DNA of 64,000 nucleotides, taken from contig NZ_JACVVD010000011.1 of assembly GCF_014534655.1 (NCBI RefSeq), forward strand, positions 124,001 to 188,000, given 5' to 3'. The notes beneath the pieces were generated by a model. That model did no database searches. It saw only the letters and a list, made by a program, of their open reading frames with translations, and had not been told where the DNA came from. Positions 1-8,563 of the stretch are shown piece after piece (position 1 is the stretch's first letter; the number at the start of each line of letters is the position of its first letter). The translations under genes and the position numbers were made by a program. This stretch comes from Paenibacillus sedimenti. Its GTDB lineage: Bacteria > Bacillota > Bacilli > Paenibacillales > NBRC-103111.

Positions 1-1173
1 TTATTCTTCTTCCCTCACGAAGGCATGAAGGCTGCCTTGCGCGGCGTTTCCATTTGGTGGGACGTGCTCTTTCCCGCCCTGTTTCCTTTCTTCGTCATCT
101 CCGAAATTATGCTCGGCTTCGGAATCGTGCATTTCTTCGGTACGCTGCTCGATCCCATGATGCGTCCGGTCTTTCGAATACCCGGCATCGGCGGCTTCGT
201 CATGGCGATGGGTTTCGCCGCCGGTTACCCGGTCGGTGCCAGATTGACCTCCCAGCTCTGGGAACAGCGGCTGGTGAATCGTGAGGAGGGTGAACGGCTG
301 GTCGCGTTCACCACGAGTTCCGATCCAATATTCCTGATCGGAGCGGTTTCTGTGGGCTTCTTCCATGACGTGTCCCTCGCCATGATCCTTGCCGTAGCCC
401 ACTACGGCGGCTCTGTGCTGATCGGTATCCTCATGCGGTTTCACGGGAGGAAGAGCATGGGCACGCCTTTGGAAGGCAAAAGCAAGGGCTGGTTGTGGAA
501 GCGCGCTTTTGAAGCGATGCACACCGCGCGGATGAATGATGGAAGACCTATTGGCGTTCTGCTGAGCCAATCCATCCTCCATTCGCTTAGCCTGATCTTT
601 GTCGTCGGCGGACTGGTCGTTTTCTTCTCCGTCGTGCTCGAGGTACTAACGGCAGCTAAGGTCATGAACTTCATGTATCTCCTCATCCAAAGCGCCCTGC
701 AAATGACCGGTCTTCCGCACGAGCTCTCGCAGGCGGTGATGAACGGCCTCTTTGAAGTTACGCTCGGCGCCAAAACCGCCGCCTCCGCCGCCGTAACGCT
801 AGCCTTATCCAGCAAAGTTGCGATTGCCGCCTTCATCCTGTCCTGGGCCGGTCTGTCCGTTCATGCCCAGGTCGTCAGTCTGCTGAGCCATACGAATCTT
901 CGTTACCTGCCTTTCGTGACGGCTCGATTCGTACATGCTCTGCTCTCCGCTGCTATTGTGCTCGTTATTTGGGAGCCTATGCAGCAATTTCGAGACGGCG
1001 TGACTGCATTTTTGCCGGAATACGACGCCGCATCCCCCCTTTCCAGCTTTCTGAAGCTGCTGGTCCCCGTTAGCGGGACAATCATACTTTCAACTTTTTC
1101 AGTCATTGTGCTCCTGTTTATCGCATACTCCTTTCTTAAACTGATGTATGAAAAGGTTGGTGGATCAAGATAA
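1..1173 (+). CDS. ylbJ: Sporulation integral membrane protein YlbJ (5' end outside the window)
   Basis: This is a polytopic membrane protein of the nucleoside-transporter/FeoB Gate-domain type, known in Bacillus as YlbJ and required for normal spore formation. About 390 residues are visible. The frame is open to the first base, and residues before the first ATG (position 25) fit the family N-terminus, so the true start probably lies upstream of the window. Features seen are a WWDVLFPALFPFF segment near the N-terminus, GFAAGYPVGA followed by a conserved TSSDPIFLIGAV stretch, and several hydrophobic helices up to the C-terminus. The stop lies 46 bases before the phosphorylase start. Family assignment is by recognition of these segments; the transported substrate is not evident from sequence. 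Confidence 0.85.
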   Translation, partial: LFFFPHEGMKAALRGVSIWWDVLFPALFPFFVISEIMLGFGIVHFFGTLLDPMMRPVFRIPGIGGFVMAMGFAAGYPVGARLTSQLWEQRLVNREEGERLVAFTTSSDPIFLIGAVSVGFFHDVSLAMILAVAHYGGSVLIGILMRFHGRKSMGTPLEGKSKGWLWKRAFEAMHTARMNDGRPIGVLLSQSILHSLSLIFVVGGLVVFFSVVLEVLTAAKVMNFMYLLIQSALQMTGLPHELSQAVMNGLFEVTLGAKTAASAAVTLALSSKVAIAAFILSWAGLSVHAQVVSLLSHTNLRYLPFVTARFVHALLSAAIVLVIWEPMQQFRDGVTAFLPEYDAASPLSSFLKLLVPVSGTIILSTFSVIVLLFIAYSFLKLMYEKVGGSR

Positions 1174-1219
1174 TATGGGTATTCATGAAAATCCAAACAA
1201 AGGAAGAGGACACCAAGAT

Positions 1220-3775
1220 ATGCAAGTTGCCTTAACGAAACCAATAAGACCGTTGCCGCAAGCCATTCAGCGGCTTACGGATCTTGCATACAATCTCTGG
1301 TTCAGCTGGAATCCAGATGCGCTTAAGCTTTTTGCCCGTATAGATGCAGCAAAATGGGAGCAATCCGGTCATAATCCGGTGCGCCTGCTTCAAGAATTGG
1401 ATGATGCGCAGCTGGAAGCGCTTAGCAAAGAAACAGATTTTATGAATGCCTATCAACAGGTGATTGCCGCGTACGATTCGTATATGAGTGGAACCGCATG
1501 GTTCCAAGAGAAGCATGCGGATCGAAGCTACGTACAAATTGCATATTTCTCAGCGGAATTCGGTTTTCACGAATCGCTGCCCATTTACTCCGGCGGGCTG
1601 GGCATTCTGGCCGGAGATCACTGCAAATCGGCGAGCGACCTCGGTATCCCTCTCATTGGCATCGGGCTTTTATATAAAAAGGGGTACTTCACGCAAAAAA
1701 TTGACATTTCCGGCGGCCAACAGGCCGAACTGCTTCAGTATGATTTCAACAAGCTGCCGATTAAGCAAGTGATGAAAGATAGTCTTCCGCTTCTTGTAAC
1801 TATAGATATGCCGGGGCGGGCAATCTCTTTACAAGTATGGAGCGTTCAGGTCGGCAGAAATACCATTTATTTGCTGGATGCCGATCATGATGCCAACAAT
1901 CAAGCGGATCGGGAGCTTACCGCTCAGCTCTATGGCGGCAACCAGGATACGCGTATCGCCCAGGAAATCCTGCTTGGCATCGGCGGTGTTAAAGCGCTTA
2001 GAGCTATCGGGTATTACCCGAATGTATATCACATCAATGAAGGGCACGCCGCTTTCCTTACGCTGGAACGATTGAAGGAGCTGCTGCACCTTGGTCTTCC
2101 GTTTCACGTTGCGGTTGAGACCGTGCGAGCCGCCACTGTATTCACGACTCATACGCCCGTGCCGGCCGGACATGACACATTCTCCATCGGGATGGTGGAA
2201 CATTATCTGGGACCGCTGCTGCAGGATTTATCCCGCCACAAGCAAGAGATCATTGCCCTGGGACTCGACTATCATTCGGGTCAATTCAATATGACCCATC
2301 TGGCGATGAACACCGCAGGGCTGCGCAATGGCGTCAGCAAACTGCACGGCCAAGTATCCCGGGAGATGTTCCGTGAATTTCACGGCAATATCGATGCCGG
2401 AGAAGTGCCTATCGATTCCATCACGAACGGCGTGCATCTGGACACCTGGACGGCGCCGGAATGGAAAGAATTGCTGGATCGCTTTCTCCCTGGTACCTGG
2501 AGGCAGGAGCAGGCCAATAAGGATCAATGGCAAGCGGTCAAGGTCATACCGGATGATTCGATCTGGAAGGTTCATATGCAGCTGAAGGAGAATATGATCC
2601 GCTACGCGCGACGTAATTTAGCAGAGCAGCGCAGACGCAACGGGGAATCGGAAGAGCGAATTGAGGAAGTCAGGCACTATCTGAATCCAAAAGCGCTGAC
2701 GATCGGTTTTGCCAGGAGGTTCGCCACTTACAAGCGAGCCAATCTGATTTTTAACGATTTGTACCGCCTGAAAAAATTAATCAACGATATCGATCGGCCG
2801 GTACAATTTATTTTTGCCGGCAAAGCGCATCCCGCCGATTTTCCCGGACAAGAGCTTATCCGTGAAATTTATCGCGTCTCGCAGAAAAAAGAGTTTCTTG
2901 GAAAAATCGTCATCCTTGAAAATTACGACATGAATATGGCCCGCTACTTAGTGCAAGGGGTCGATGTCTGGCTGAACAACCCCCGCAGACCGCTGGAAGC
3001 AAGCGGAACTAGCGGACAAAAGGCAGCGATGAACGGTGTACTGAATTTCAGCGTACTGGACGGTTGGTGGGAGGAAGGTTATAACGGTTCCAATGGATGG
3101 GCGATCGGATCTGTCGGCACCGCAGACTGGGACCTACAAGAAAAAGAAAATACCGGAGCCATTTATAAGATTCTGGAGAAGGAAATTATTCCTCTTTATT
3201 ATAATCAAGGCGAGCTGCCTCATCAATGGATTAGCCGGATGAAACGCTCGATAGAGTCGCTCAGCCCTGTTTATAATACGCATCGCATGGTTCAAGACTA
3301 TACAGAGCTCACATATTTGCCAACGGCAGACCGGGCCAGACATTTTGCGGGCAATGGCTATGAGGTCGCAACCAAAGTAGCCGATTACAAAAGGTTCATC
3401 AGCAGCAATTGGTATCATGTGAAAATCATAGGCGTTGACGACCGTTCCGCCAAGATTTCAACCTCAAACCCGTTGGTTCTTAACGAGCAGTCCACCAAAG
3501 AAGTTACGGCGGACGTTTTATTCGGACCCATCTGGCCGCCGGATACCGTCGTTGAAATTATTTATTATGAGGAACACAATGGCGCCTGGAACCAAATTGT
3601 AGTCCCGATGAAGCCTGCAGGAGAACCTGCAGATCAAACACAAAAATATAAAGCGGCCATTCCCGGCCATCTCGTTCACGGGCCTCACTTCTCAGTACGC
3701 GTTCGGCCGGTCAGCTCCAATTTTGTCCATGACTTCGAGCTTCCATTAGTGACGAGCACGCTATCCTGGAAATAG
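1220..3775 (+). CDS. glgP: Alpha-glucan (glycogen/maltodextrin) phosphorylase, GT35, with N-terminal DUF3417
   Basis: A cytoplasmic PLP enzyme of 851 residues that releases glucose-1-phosphate from alpha-1,4-glucans. The N-terminal hundred residues match the DUF3417 domain of the short bacterial phosphorylase type (LAYNLWFSWNPDA). The GT35 core carries SGGLGILAGDHCKSASDLG near residue 120 and HINEGHAAF near 275. The PLP-lysine motif GTSGQKAAMNG places the lysine at about residue 601. The ATG at 1220 is chosen because AGGAAGAGG precedes it at proper distance; an upstream in-frame ATG at 1148 would overlap ylbJ and lacks such a site. No other glycogen gene (glgA, glgB, glgC) is nearby, so it may act on imported maltodextrins or on glycogen made elsewhere. 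Confidence 0.9.
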   Translation: MQVALTKPIRPLPQAIQRLTDLAYNLWFSWNPDALKLFARIDAAKWEQSGHNPVRLLQELDDAQLEALSKETDFMNAYQQVIAAYDSYMSGTAWFQEKHADRSYVQIAYFSAEFGFHESLPIYSGGLGILAGDHCKSASDLGIPLIGIGLLYKKGYFTQKIDISGGQQAELLQYDFNKLPIKQVMKDSLPLLVTIDMPGRAISLQVWSVQVGRNTIYLLDADHDANNQADRELTAQLYGGNQDTRIAQEILLGIGGVKALRAIGYYPNVYHINEGHAAFLTLERLKELLHLGLPFHVAVETVRAATVFTTHTPVPAGHDTFSIGMVEHYLGPLLQDLSRHKQEIIALGLDYHSGQFNMTHLAMNTAGLRNGVSKLHGQVSREMFREFHGNIDAGEVPIDSITNGVHLDTWTAPEWKELLDRFLPGTWRQEQANKDQWQAVKVIPDDSIWKVHMQLKENMIRYARRNLAEQRRRNGESEERIEEVRHYLNPKALTIGFARRFATYKRANLIFNDLYRLKKLINDIDRPVQFIFAGKAHPADFPGQELIREIYRVSQKKEFLGKIVILENYDMNMARYLVQGVDVWLNNPRRPLEASGTSGQKAAMNGVLNFSVLDGWWEEGYNGSNGWAIGSVGTADWDLQEKENTGAIYKILEKEIIPLYYNQGELPHQWISRMKRSIESLSPVYNTHRMVQDYTELTYLPTADRARHFAGNGYEVATKVADYKRFISSNWYHVKIIGVDDRSAKISTSNPLVLNEQSTKEVTADVLFGPIWPPDTVVEIIYYEEHNGAWNQIVVPMKPAGEPADQTQKYKAAIPGHLVHGPHFSVRVRPVSSNFVHDFELPLVTSTLSWK

Positions 3776-3809
3776 AATATGAGCTGCGCATAATTTCCTA
3801 TGTTTCGAC

Positions 3810-3836
3810 AAAAGCCCCGGTTGGGGCTTTTCTTAT
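3810..3836 (+). terminator. Rho-independent terminator after glgP
   Basis: A hairpin AAAAGCCCC-GGTT-GGGGCTTTT is followed by a T-rich tract, 34 bases after the phosphorylase stop. Confidence 0.85.
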
Positions 3837-3918
3837 TTTCCTTTATTGATTATTATGAAAGAAGAGTCATGTTATGTTTCTCGGTTCATGAATGCAAATC
3901 TATCCACTTGGTGATGCT

Positions 3919-4605
3919 ATGGATTGGAATAAAGCACTAGAACTAGAATTGATTGCACCCAAAACAGACTGTCGACTGATTATCGTCGGTGAATCCAAGG
4001 ATGGTCAACCATTCTGCTGCGAGGAAAATTTTAAGATTGAGCAAATTGGCGATTCTTCTTTCATTGTATTTTTAGAGCTATCAGGCCTTTATCCGTTTGA
4101 TAAACTTGAACATGTGTCCTTTATTGAGTTCTCCTTTAAAGACCACGGCCTTTTATATTTTACATATGTCGACCTGATTGCACTCGAATTGAAAAAAACT
4201 TGCTGTCTGCTTACACTTTCGATTCCTGATGAGATTCATACCCGGCAAAGACGCCGCTTCAACCGCTCGAAGCTGTCGATTAGAACCCCGGTTACACTCC
4301 AAATTGTCGGAATACGCGGTCAATCTATACGCAAAGGCGTCGCTTTTGCCGGGCAGCTGCTTGATATTAGCGGAGGCGGCCTTTCTTTTATCACCACGAA
4401 TCGGCTTTTTTATCGATTATTTTTGGAATTCAGTTTTATTCTGCCGCACTTCCCTCATCCCATTACGGTATACGGCGAAATTGTCCGGGTCACGAACATC
4501 GGCCATGATGCTTATCGGGTCGCCGCGGAATTCCGGCATACACCTGAGACGATTCTGAACGAGATTGAGAAATATTGTTCGAAAGTAGGAGGTTTAGACC
4601 ATTGA
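3919..4605 (+). CDS. PilZ-domain protein (c-di-GMP receptor, YcgR-like)
   Basis: A 228-residue cytoplasmic protein. The N-terminal half resembles the beta-barrel PilZN/YcgR region. The C-terminal half is a PilZ domain with both parts of the ligand signature: RQRRRFNR (RxxxR) near residue 110 and LDISGGGLSF (D/NxSxxG) near 155. In this family c-di-GMP binding commonly tunes flagellar or surface behaviour; the partner here is unknown. The ATG at 3919 has GGTGAT just upstream; an in-frame ATG at 3892 is possible and would add nine residues. The stop overlaps the NAD kinase start by four bases, so the two are probably translationally coupled. Confidence 0.8.
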   Translation: MDWNKALELELIAPKTDCRLIIVGESKDGQPFCCEENFKIEQIGDSSFIVFLELSGLYPFDKLEHVSFIEFSFKDHGLLYFTYVDLIALELKKTCCLLTLSIPDEIHTRQRRRFNRSKLSIRTPVTLQIVGIRGQSIRKGVAFAGQLLDISGGGLSFITTNRLFYRLFLEFSFILPHFPHPITVYGEIVRVTNIGHDAYRVAAEFRHTPETILNEIEKYCSKVGGLDH

Positions 4606-5414
4606 AATACAATGTGATCGAGCGAGGGGATGAAATCTCCAAGCAATTAACGGACCGGTTTCATGTACTCGCTGCTCAGCAAGGCATGCCCAGGGATGAA
4701 GAGAATCCGGACATCGTCCTCTCGATTGGCGGGGACGGCACGATGCTGCAGGCGTTTCATAAATATGTGCAGCAGCTTGACACAATCGCATTCGTCGGTA
4801 TCCATACTGGACATCTTGGTTTTTTTGCCGATTGGAAACCAGACGAGCTGGATAATCTGGCCGCTTTGATGTTTAGCGTCACAACGCCTGAAGAGCTGCG
4901 CATCGTTCAATATCCATTGGTCGAGATCGAGATCACAACGGGAACCGGCGTTGAAACCCATCTGGCGCTCAATGAATTTACGCTGCGGGGTATTGAAGTA
5001 TCACTTGTGGCCCAGCTTCACATTAACGATGAGATGTTCGAAATGTTCCGTGGCGACGGGATTTGCATCTCCTCTCCTGCAGGCAGTACGGCTTATAACA
5101 AAAGCTTGGGCGGCGCCATGGTACATCCTTCCCTGGAAGCGATCCAGGTCGCCGAGATTGCTTCGATTAATAATCGCGTCTACCGTACGCTCGGCTCACC
5201 GGTCATTTTACCGAAGCATCACCACTGCGATATTTATCCTAAGGCTCACCAGAACATGCTCTTGTCTCTCGATCACCTCTACATGCAGCGCAGTGACGTC
5301 GTATCGATCCGCTGCCGTGTAGCGTCGAATGCGAAGGTCAAGTTCGCGCGTTTCCGACCGTTTCCTTTCTGGAACCGTGTACGCGAAGCCTTTATTGGTT
5401 ATGATGTCAAATGA
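4602..5414 (+). CDS. nadK: NAD kinase (TTG start)
   Basis: A 270-residue cytosolic kinase that phosphorylates NAD to NADP. It has the diagnostic GGDGTML motif near residue 44 and the nucleotide-binding SSPAGSTAYNKSLGGA segment near 162. Length and N-terminus (KYNVIERGD after the start) match the Bacillus PpnKA/NadF enzyme. I choose TTG at 4602 because AGGAGG lies nine bases upstream and because the TTG overlaps the preceding stop in a TTGA arrangement; starting at 4575 would add residues unlike the family. It forms a two-gene unit with the PilZ gene. Confidence 0.9.
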   Translation: MKYNVIERGDEISKQLTDRFHVLAAQQGMPRDEENPDIVLSIGGDGTMLQAFHKYVQQLDTIAFVGIHTGHLGFFADWKPDELDNLAALMFSVTTPEELRIVQYPLVEIEITTGTGVETHLALNEFTLRGIEVSLVAQLHINDEMFEMFRGDGICISSPAGSTAYNKSLGGAMVHPSLEAIQVAEIASINNRVYRTLGSPVILPKHHHCDIYPKAHQNMLLSLDHLYMQRSDVVSIRCRVASNAKVKFARFRPFPFWNRVREAFIGYDVK

Positions 5415-5462
5415 AAATAGACGCCCCACTCGCTGTAATGAAGCGTTTGAGGGCGTCTTTTA
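5415..5462. terminator. Bidirectional terminator between nadK and yutD
   Basis: The stem AGACGCCC/GGGCGTCT is flanked by A-rich and T-rich ends, so it can serve both the plus-strand nadK and the minus-strand yutD, which converge here. Confidence 0.8.
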
Positions 5463-5475
5463 GTTGTAAAGTTTG

Positions 5476-5790
5476 TCAGGAAACGGGCACGCTGGTTTCT
5501 GCCGATGCGCTCTGCTTGGCGTTTACTTTCTCAATAATAAAGTAGGCACAGCCGAAGTTGCAGTACTCATTCAAATAATCCTGAAGCGCGGCAATCGAGC
5601 TTTCTTTGGTTACTTTCGGATGATTCTCTTTGAAGAACCCCCGCAGCCTCAGTTGGTTGTAACCCCAGTCCCCTACGATATAATCGTAACGCTCCAGCAC
5701 TTCACTAAAGCGGTCTCGGAACACTTCGAAATTCCAGCCGTTTTTGTGATCGGTCACTAGTTCGTATGTTTTATTTGCGATATGGATCAT
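5476..5790 (-). CDS. yutD: YutD family protein (DUF1027)
   Basis: A small protein of 104 residues with the conserved family pattern YDYIVGDWGYNQLRLRGFF and an acidic, aromatic N-terminus. It is encoded 48 bases downstream of lipA on the same strand, the same pairing as in Bacillus subtilis. Its biochemical function is not established. An AGGAG sequence lies about 13 bases before the ATG. A bidirectional hairpin follows the stop. Confidence 0.85.
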   Translation of the reverse strand: MIHIANKTYELVTDHKNGWNFEVFRDRFSEVLERYDYIVGDWGYNQLRLRGFFKENHPKVTKESSIAALQDYLNEYCNFGCAYFIIEKVNAKQSASAETSVPVS

Positions 5791-5838
5791 GATGTTAGGA
5801 AGCTCTCCTTTCTAAAGATCCGTGTAAAAGTAGAAATG

Positions 5839-6720
5839 CTAAACGTTCGTTGCGGTTGCCGATTGAACTTGCTCATGCGCATGATAAGAGCTTCTTACCA
5901 TCGGTCCGGATTCCACGTGCTTGAAGCCTCGCTTCATGCCCTCTTCTTTCAGGACAGCAAACTGCTCCGGCGTATAATACTTCTTCACATCCAAATGTGT
6001 AGGGGATGGCTGCAAATATTGTCCAATGGTCATAATATCGCAGTCGATCGCGCGCAGATCATCCATCGTTTGGAGCAGTTCGTCCCACTCCTCGCCAACC
6101 CCAATCATGATGCTGGATTTGGTCGGAATGTTCGGCGCGATCCGTTTGGAGCGTTCCAGCAGTTCAAGCGAACGGCGATACTTCGCTTTGGACCTTACCC
6201 GGTCCGACATCCGCTCGACAGTCTCAATGTTATGATTCAAAATGTCCGGCTTCGCCTCCAGCACAGTAACCAGTGACGCTTCGCGTCCCAAGAAGTCTGG
6301 AATGAGCACTTCTACGGTACAGAGCGGCATTTTGCGGCGAATCGCTTTGATCGTCTCAGCGAAAATCAGCGCGCCTCCATCTTCCAAATCATCACGGGCA
6401 ACGGAAGTCACGACGCAATGACGGAGCCCCATTTGCAGAGCGGCATCGGCTACACGTTCAGGCTCTTGTAGGTCGAGCTCGGTCGGAAGCCCAGTTTTCA
6501 CAGCACAGAAACGGCATGCTCTTGTGCAAATATCTCCTAATATCATAAATGTCGCGGTGCGATTCGCCCAGCATTCGTGAATATTCGGGCATTTGGCTTC
6601 TTCGCAAACGGTATGCAGCGTCTTAGAACGCATCATGGATTTTAATTCTTTAAAATTCTCACCTGTGGTGAGCTTAATTTTGAGCCACTCCGGTTTTCTC
6701 TCCAGAGGTTTTGTAGGCAT
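5839..6720 (-). CDS. lipA: Lipoyl synthase
   Basis: A radical SAM enzyme of 293 residues that inserts two sulfur atoms into protein-bound octanoyl groups. It shows both iron-sulfur motifs of the family: the auxiliary cluster [12 protein letters not shown] (Cx4Cx5C) and the radical [11 protein letters not shown] (Cx3Cx2C), followed by the conserved [13 protein letters not shown]. Starting at MPTKPLE (6720) gives the family length and has a GGCGGG-type ribosome site; an upstream extension to 6792 would overlap the promoter. The context lipA-yutD with lytH-yunB nearby is conserved in Bacillus, although here lar genes intervene. Confidence 0.95.
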   Translation of the reverse strand: MPTKPLERKPEWLKIKLTTGENFKELKSMMRSKTLHTVCEEAKCPNIHECWANRTATFMILGDICTRACRFCAVKTGLPTELDLQEPERVADAALQMGLRHCVVTSVARDDLEDGGALIFAETIKAIRRKMPLCTVEVLIPDFLGREASLVTVLEAKPDILNHNIETVERMSDRVRSKAKYRRSLELLERSKRIAPNIPTKSSIMIGVGEEWDELLQTMDDLRAIDCDIMTIGQYLQPSPTHLDVKKYYTPEQFAVLKEEGMKRGFKHVESGPMVRSSYHAHEQVQSATATNV

Positions 6721-6759
6721 CGCTAAATCCCGCCTTTTTATTGGTTTCTCGATGTTGTT

Positions 6760-6787
6760 ATTATAACATGAATGCTTGACAAAACAA
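6760..6787 (-). promoter_or_regulatory. Probable sigma-A promoter of lipA-yutD
   Basis: Read on the minus strand, TTGTTT and a perfect TATAAT are separated by 16 bases, about 40 bases before the lipA start codon. Confidence 0.55.
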
Positions 6788-6925
6788 TCCACTTTGCCGG
6801 GCAGTTGTGATACACTAAGTTAGATGACGATTCTCTCATCAGTACAATAAGAGGTAATCGCATCTAGATAGACCAGAGACCAAAGCAGCTGCGCATACAT
6901 ATAAGCTGTATGGGAGGGAAGAATC

Positions 6926-7774
6926 ATGAGCATTCAAGAAACAACGCGTGACAAAGACAGACGATTAGGCGAGATCCTTAGAGGCATGGGCCGTGTGTTA
7001 GTCGCCTTCTCCGGAGGCGTGGACAGCACATTTGTCTTGAAACGCGCACAGCAGGAGCTTGGGGATCAAGTATTAGCCGTCACCGCAGCTTCGGAAACGT
7101 TTCCGTCACGCGAGTTTGACGCAGCCGTCGAACTTGCCGAACAAATTGGCGTCCCGCTGTACAAAACAGAGGTCAAAGAGCTGGAGAATGCAAATTTCGT
7201 CGCCAACAATCCGGACCGCTGTTACCATTGTAAAACGGGACTTTATTCACATTTGCAGCAGCTAGCCAAAGAATTAGGCTACCCTTATATTCTAGACGGA
7301 TCCAATGTCGACGATCTCGGCGACTACCGTCCGGGCCTCCAAGCCAAAAACGAGCAAGGCGTTCGAAGTACGCTTCAGGAGGCGGGCCTTACCAAGAATG
7401 AAATCAGACAGCTTTCCAAAGAGCTCGGACTGAAAACTTGGGATAAACCTTCCTTCGCGTGCTTATCTTCCCGTATTCCATATGGGACGAAGATTGAGAA
7501 ATGGAAAATCGATCAGCTGGACGAAGGCGAGTACTTCTTGTCCCAGCTTGGGTTATATCAAGTGCGCGTACGTCACCACGACAAAATTGCCCGGATCGAA
7601 GTGATGCCGGATGAAATTCATAAGGTCGTCGAGCATCGAGACGCCATCTATGAGAAATTCAGCAAGCTTGGATTTACCTACGTGACGCTTGATTTGCAGG
7701 GCTACCGAACCGGCAGCATGAATGAAGTGCTGTCCGAGGAAACCAAAGAAAAGGTGAAAGAAGCATCCTTATGA
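6926..7774 (+). CDS. larE: Pyridinium-3,5-biscarboxylate mononucleotide sulfurtransferase LarE
   Basis: A 282-residue PP-loop protein that adenylates and thiolates the LarB product during synthesis of the nickel-pincer nucleotide cofactor. The PP-loop SGGVDS lies at residues 29-34. Three cysteines stand out: C99 and C102 in RCYHCK and C179 in PSFACLSS. In Lactobacillus LarE a single cysteine is sacrificed as sulfur donor, whereas other LarE proteins use three cysteines to hold an iron-sulfur cluster; this protein looks like the latter (inference). GGGAGGG precedes the ATG. The stop overlaps the larB start. Confidence 0.92.
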   Translation: MSIQETTRDKDRRLGEILRGMGRVLVAFSGGVDSTFVLKRAQQELGDQVLAVTAASETFPSREFDAAVELAEQIGVPLYKTEVKELENANFVANNPDRCYHCKTGLYSHLQQLAKELGYPYILDGSNVDDLGDYRPGLQAKNEQGVRSTLQEAGLTKNEIRQLSKELGLKTWDKPSFACLSSRIPYGTKIEKWKIDQLDEGEYFLSQLGLYQVRVRHHDKIARIEVMPDEIHKVVEHRDAIYEKFSKLGFTYVTLDLQGYRTGSMNEVLSEETKEKVKEASL

Positions 7775-8553
7775 TGGATTTGGAAAAGATATTAAAGCTC
7801 GTCCAGACCGGCGACCTGGACGTAGAAGAAGCGAAACGGCAAATCATCAAGGATGGCACTGCCGGCGCGAGCGGCAATACCACCCTTGACCTTGGATTTG
7901 CCCAGCTGGACATCGAGCGCGAGAAGCGGACTGGCTTCCCCGAAGTCATCTTCGGGGAAGGCAAGACCGCCGAGCAGCTCGAGGCGATTTTCCGGCGGCT
8001 CATGGAGCACACCGACCGCGTGCTCGCCACGCGGGTAGATGCGGCCAAAGCCGCCCACGTGGTAGGTGCCGTCGAAGGCGTCACCTACCACGAAACCGCT
8101 CGGGCGCTCACCTGGTTCAAGCGCCCGATGCTCAAAGTCCACGACGGCTACATTGCCGTCGTGTGCGCAGGCACCTCCGACCTCCCCGTTGCGGAGGAGG
8201 CTGCCCTTACAGCGGAATGCCTGGGCAGCCATGTCGAACGTATATACGACGTAGGCGTAGCCGGCATTCACCGGCTGTTCCGCCGGCTCGACCTCATTCG
8301 CGGAGCGAACGCGATTGTCGTCGTTGCCGGCATGGAGGGCGCGCTCGCCAGCGTCGTCGGCGGGTTAGTGGCCAAGCCTATCGTCGCTGTGCCGACGAGT
8401 ATCGGGTACGGCGCGAACCTTGCAGGGATCGCGCCGCTGTTGTCGATGCTGAACGCCTGCTCGCCAGGCATCTCCGTCGTCAACATCGACAACGGCTTCG
8501 GAGCCGGTTACTACGCCGGACTCATCAACAAAAATATGTCGAAACGAGCGTGA
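7771..8553 (+). CDS. larB: Pyridinium-3,5-biscarboxylate synthase LarB
   Basis: A 260-residue protein that carboxylates and hydrolyses nicotinic acid adenine dinucleotide, the first step of nickel-pincer cofactor synthesis. The C-terminal two thirds form an AIR-carboxylase (PurE-like) fold with AGTSDLPVAEEA and VGGLVAKPIVAVPTS. The N-terminal GDLDVEEAKRQI helix is typical of LarB. It overlaps larE by four bases (ATGA) and ends ten bases before larC1. The middle of this gene is richer in G and C than its flanks. Confidence 0.92.
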   Translation: MMDLEKILKLVQTGDLDVEEAKRQIIKDGTAGASGNTTLDLGFAQLDIEREKRTGFPEVIFGEGKTAEQLEAIFRRLMEHTDRVLATRVDAAKAAHVVGAVEGVTYHETARALTWFKRPMLKVHDGYIAVVCAGTSDLPVAEEAALTAECLGSHVERIYDVGVAGIHRLFRRLDLIRGANAIVVVAGMEGALASVVGGLVAKPIVAVPTSIGYGANLAGIAPLLSMLNACSPGISVVNIDNGFGAGYYAGLINKNMSKRA

Positions 8554-8563
8554 GACTCTCATT

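Noticed and set aside
1-582. Open frame on the minus strand opposite ylbJ
   Set aside because: Its His- and Arg-rich composition is typical of a frame antisense to a membrane protein; the plus strand encodes a known family.
6834-6925. Leader before larE with an AGAGGT stretch that hints at a lysine-type or metal riboswitch
   Set aside because: The downstream conserved elements of the lysine riboswitch and the conserved NiCo motif are absent; only a short G-rich match remains.
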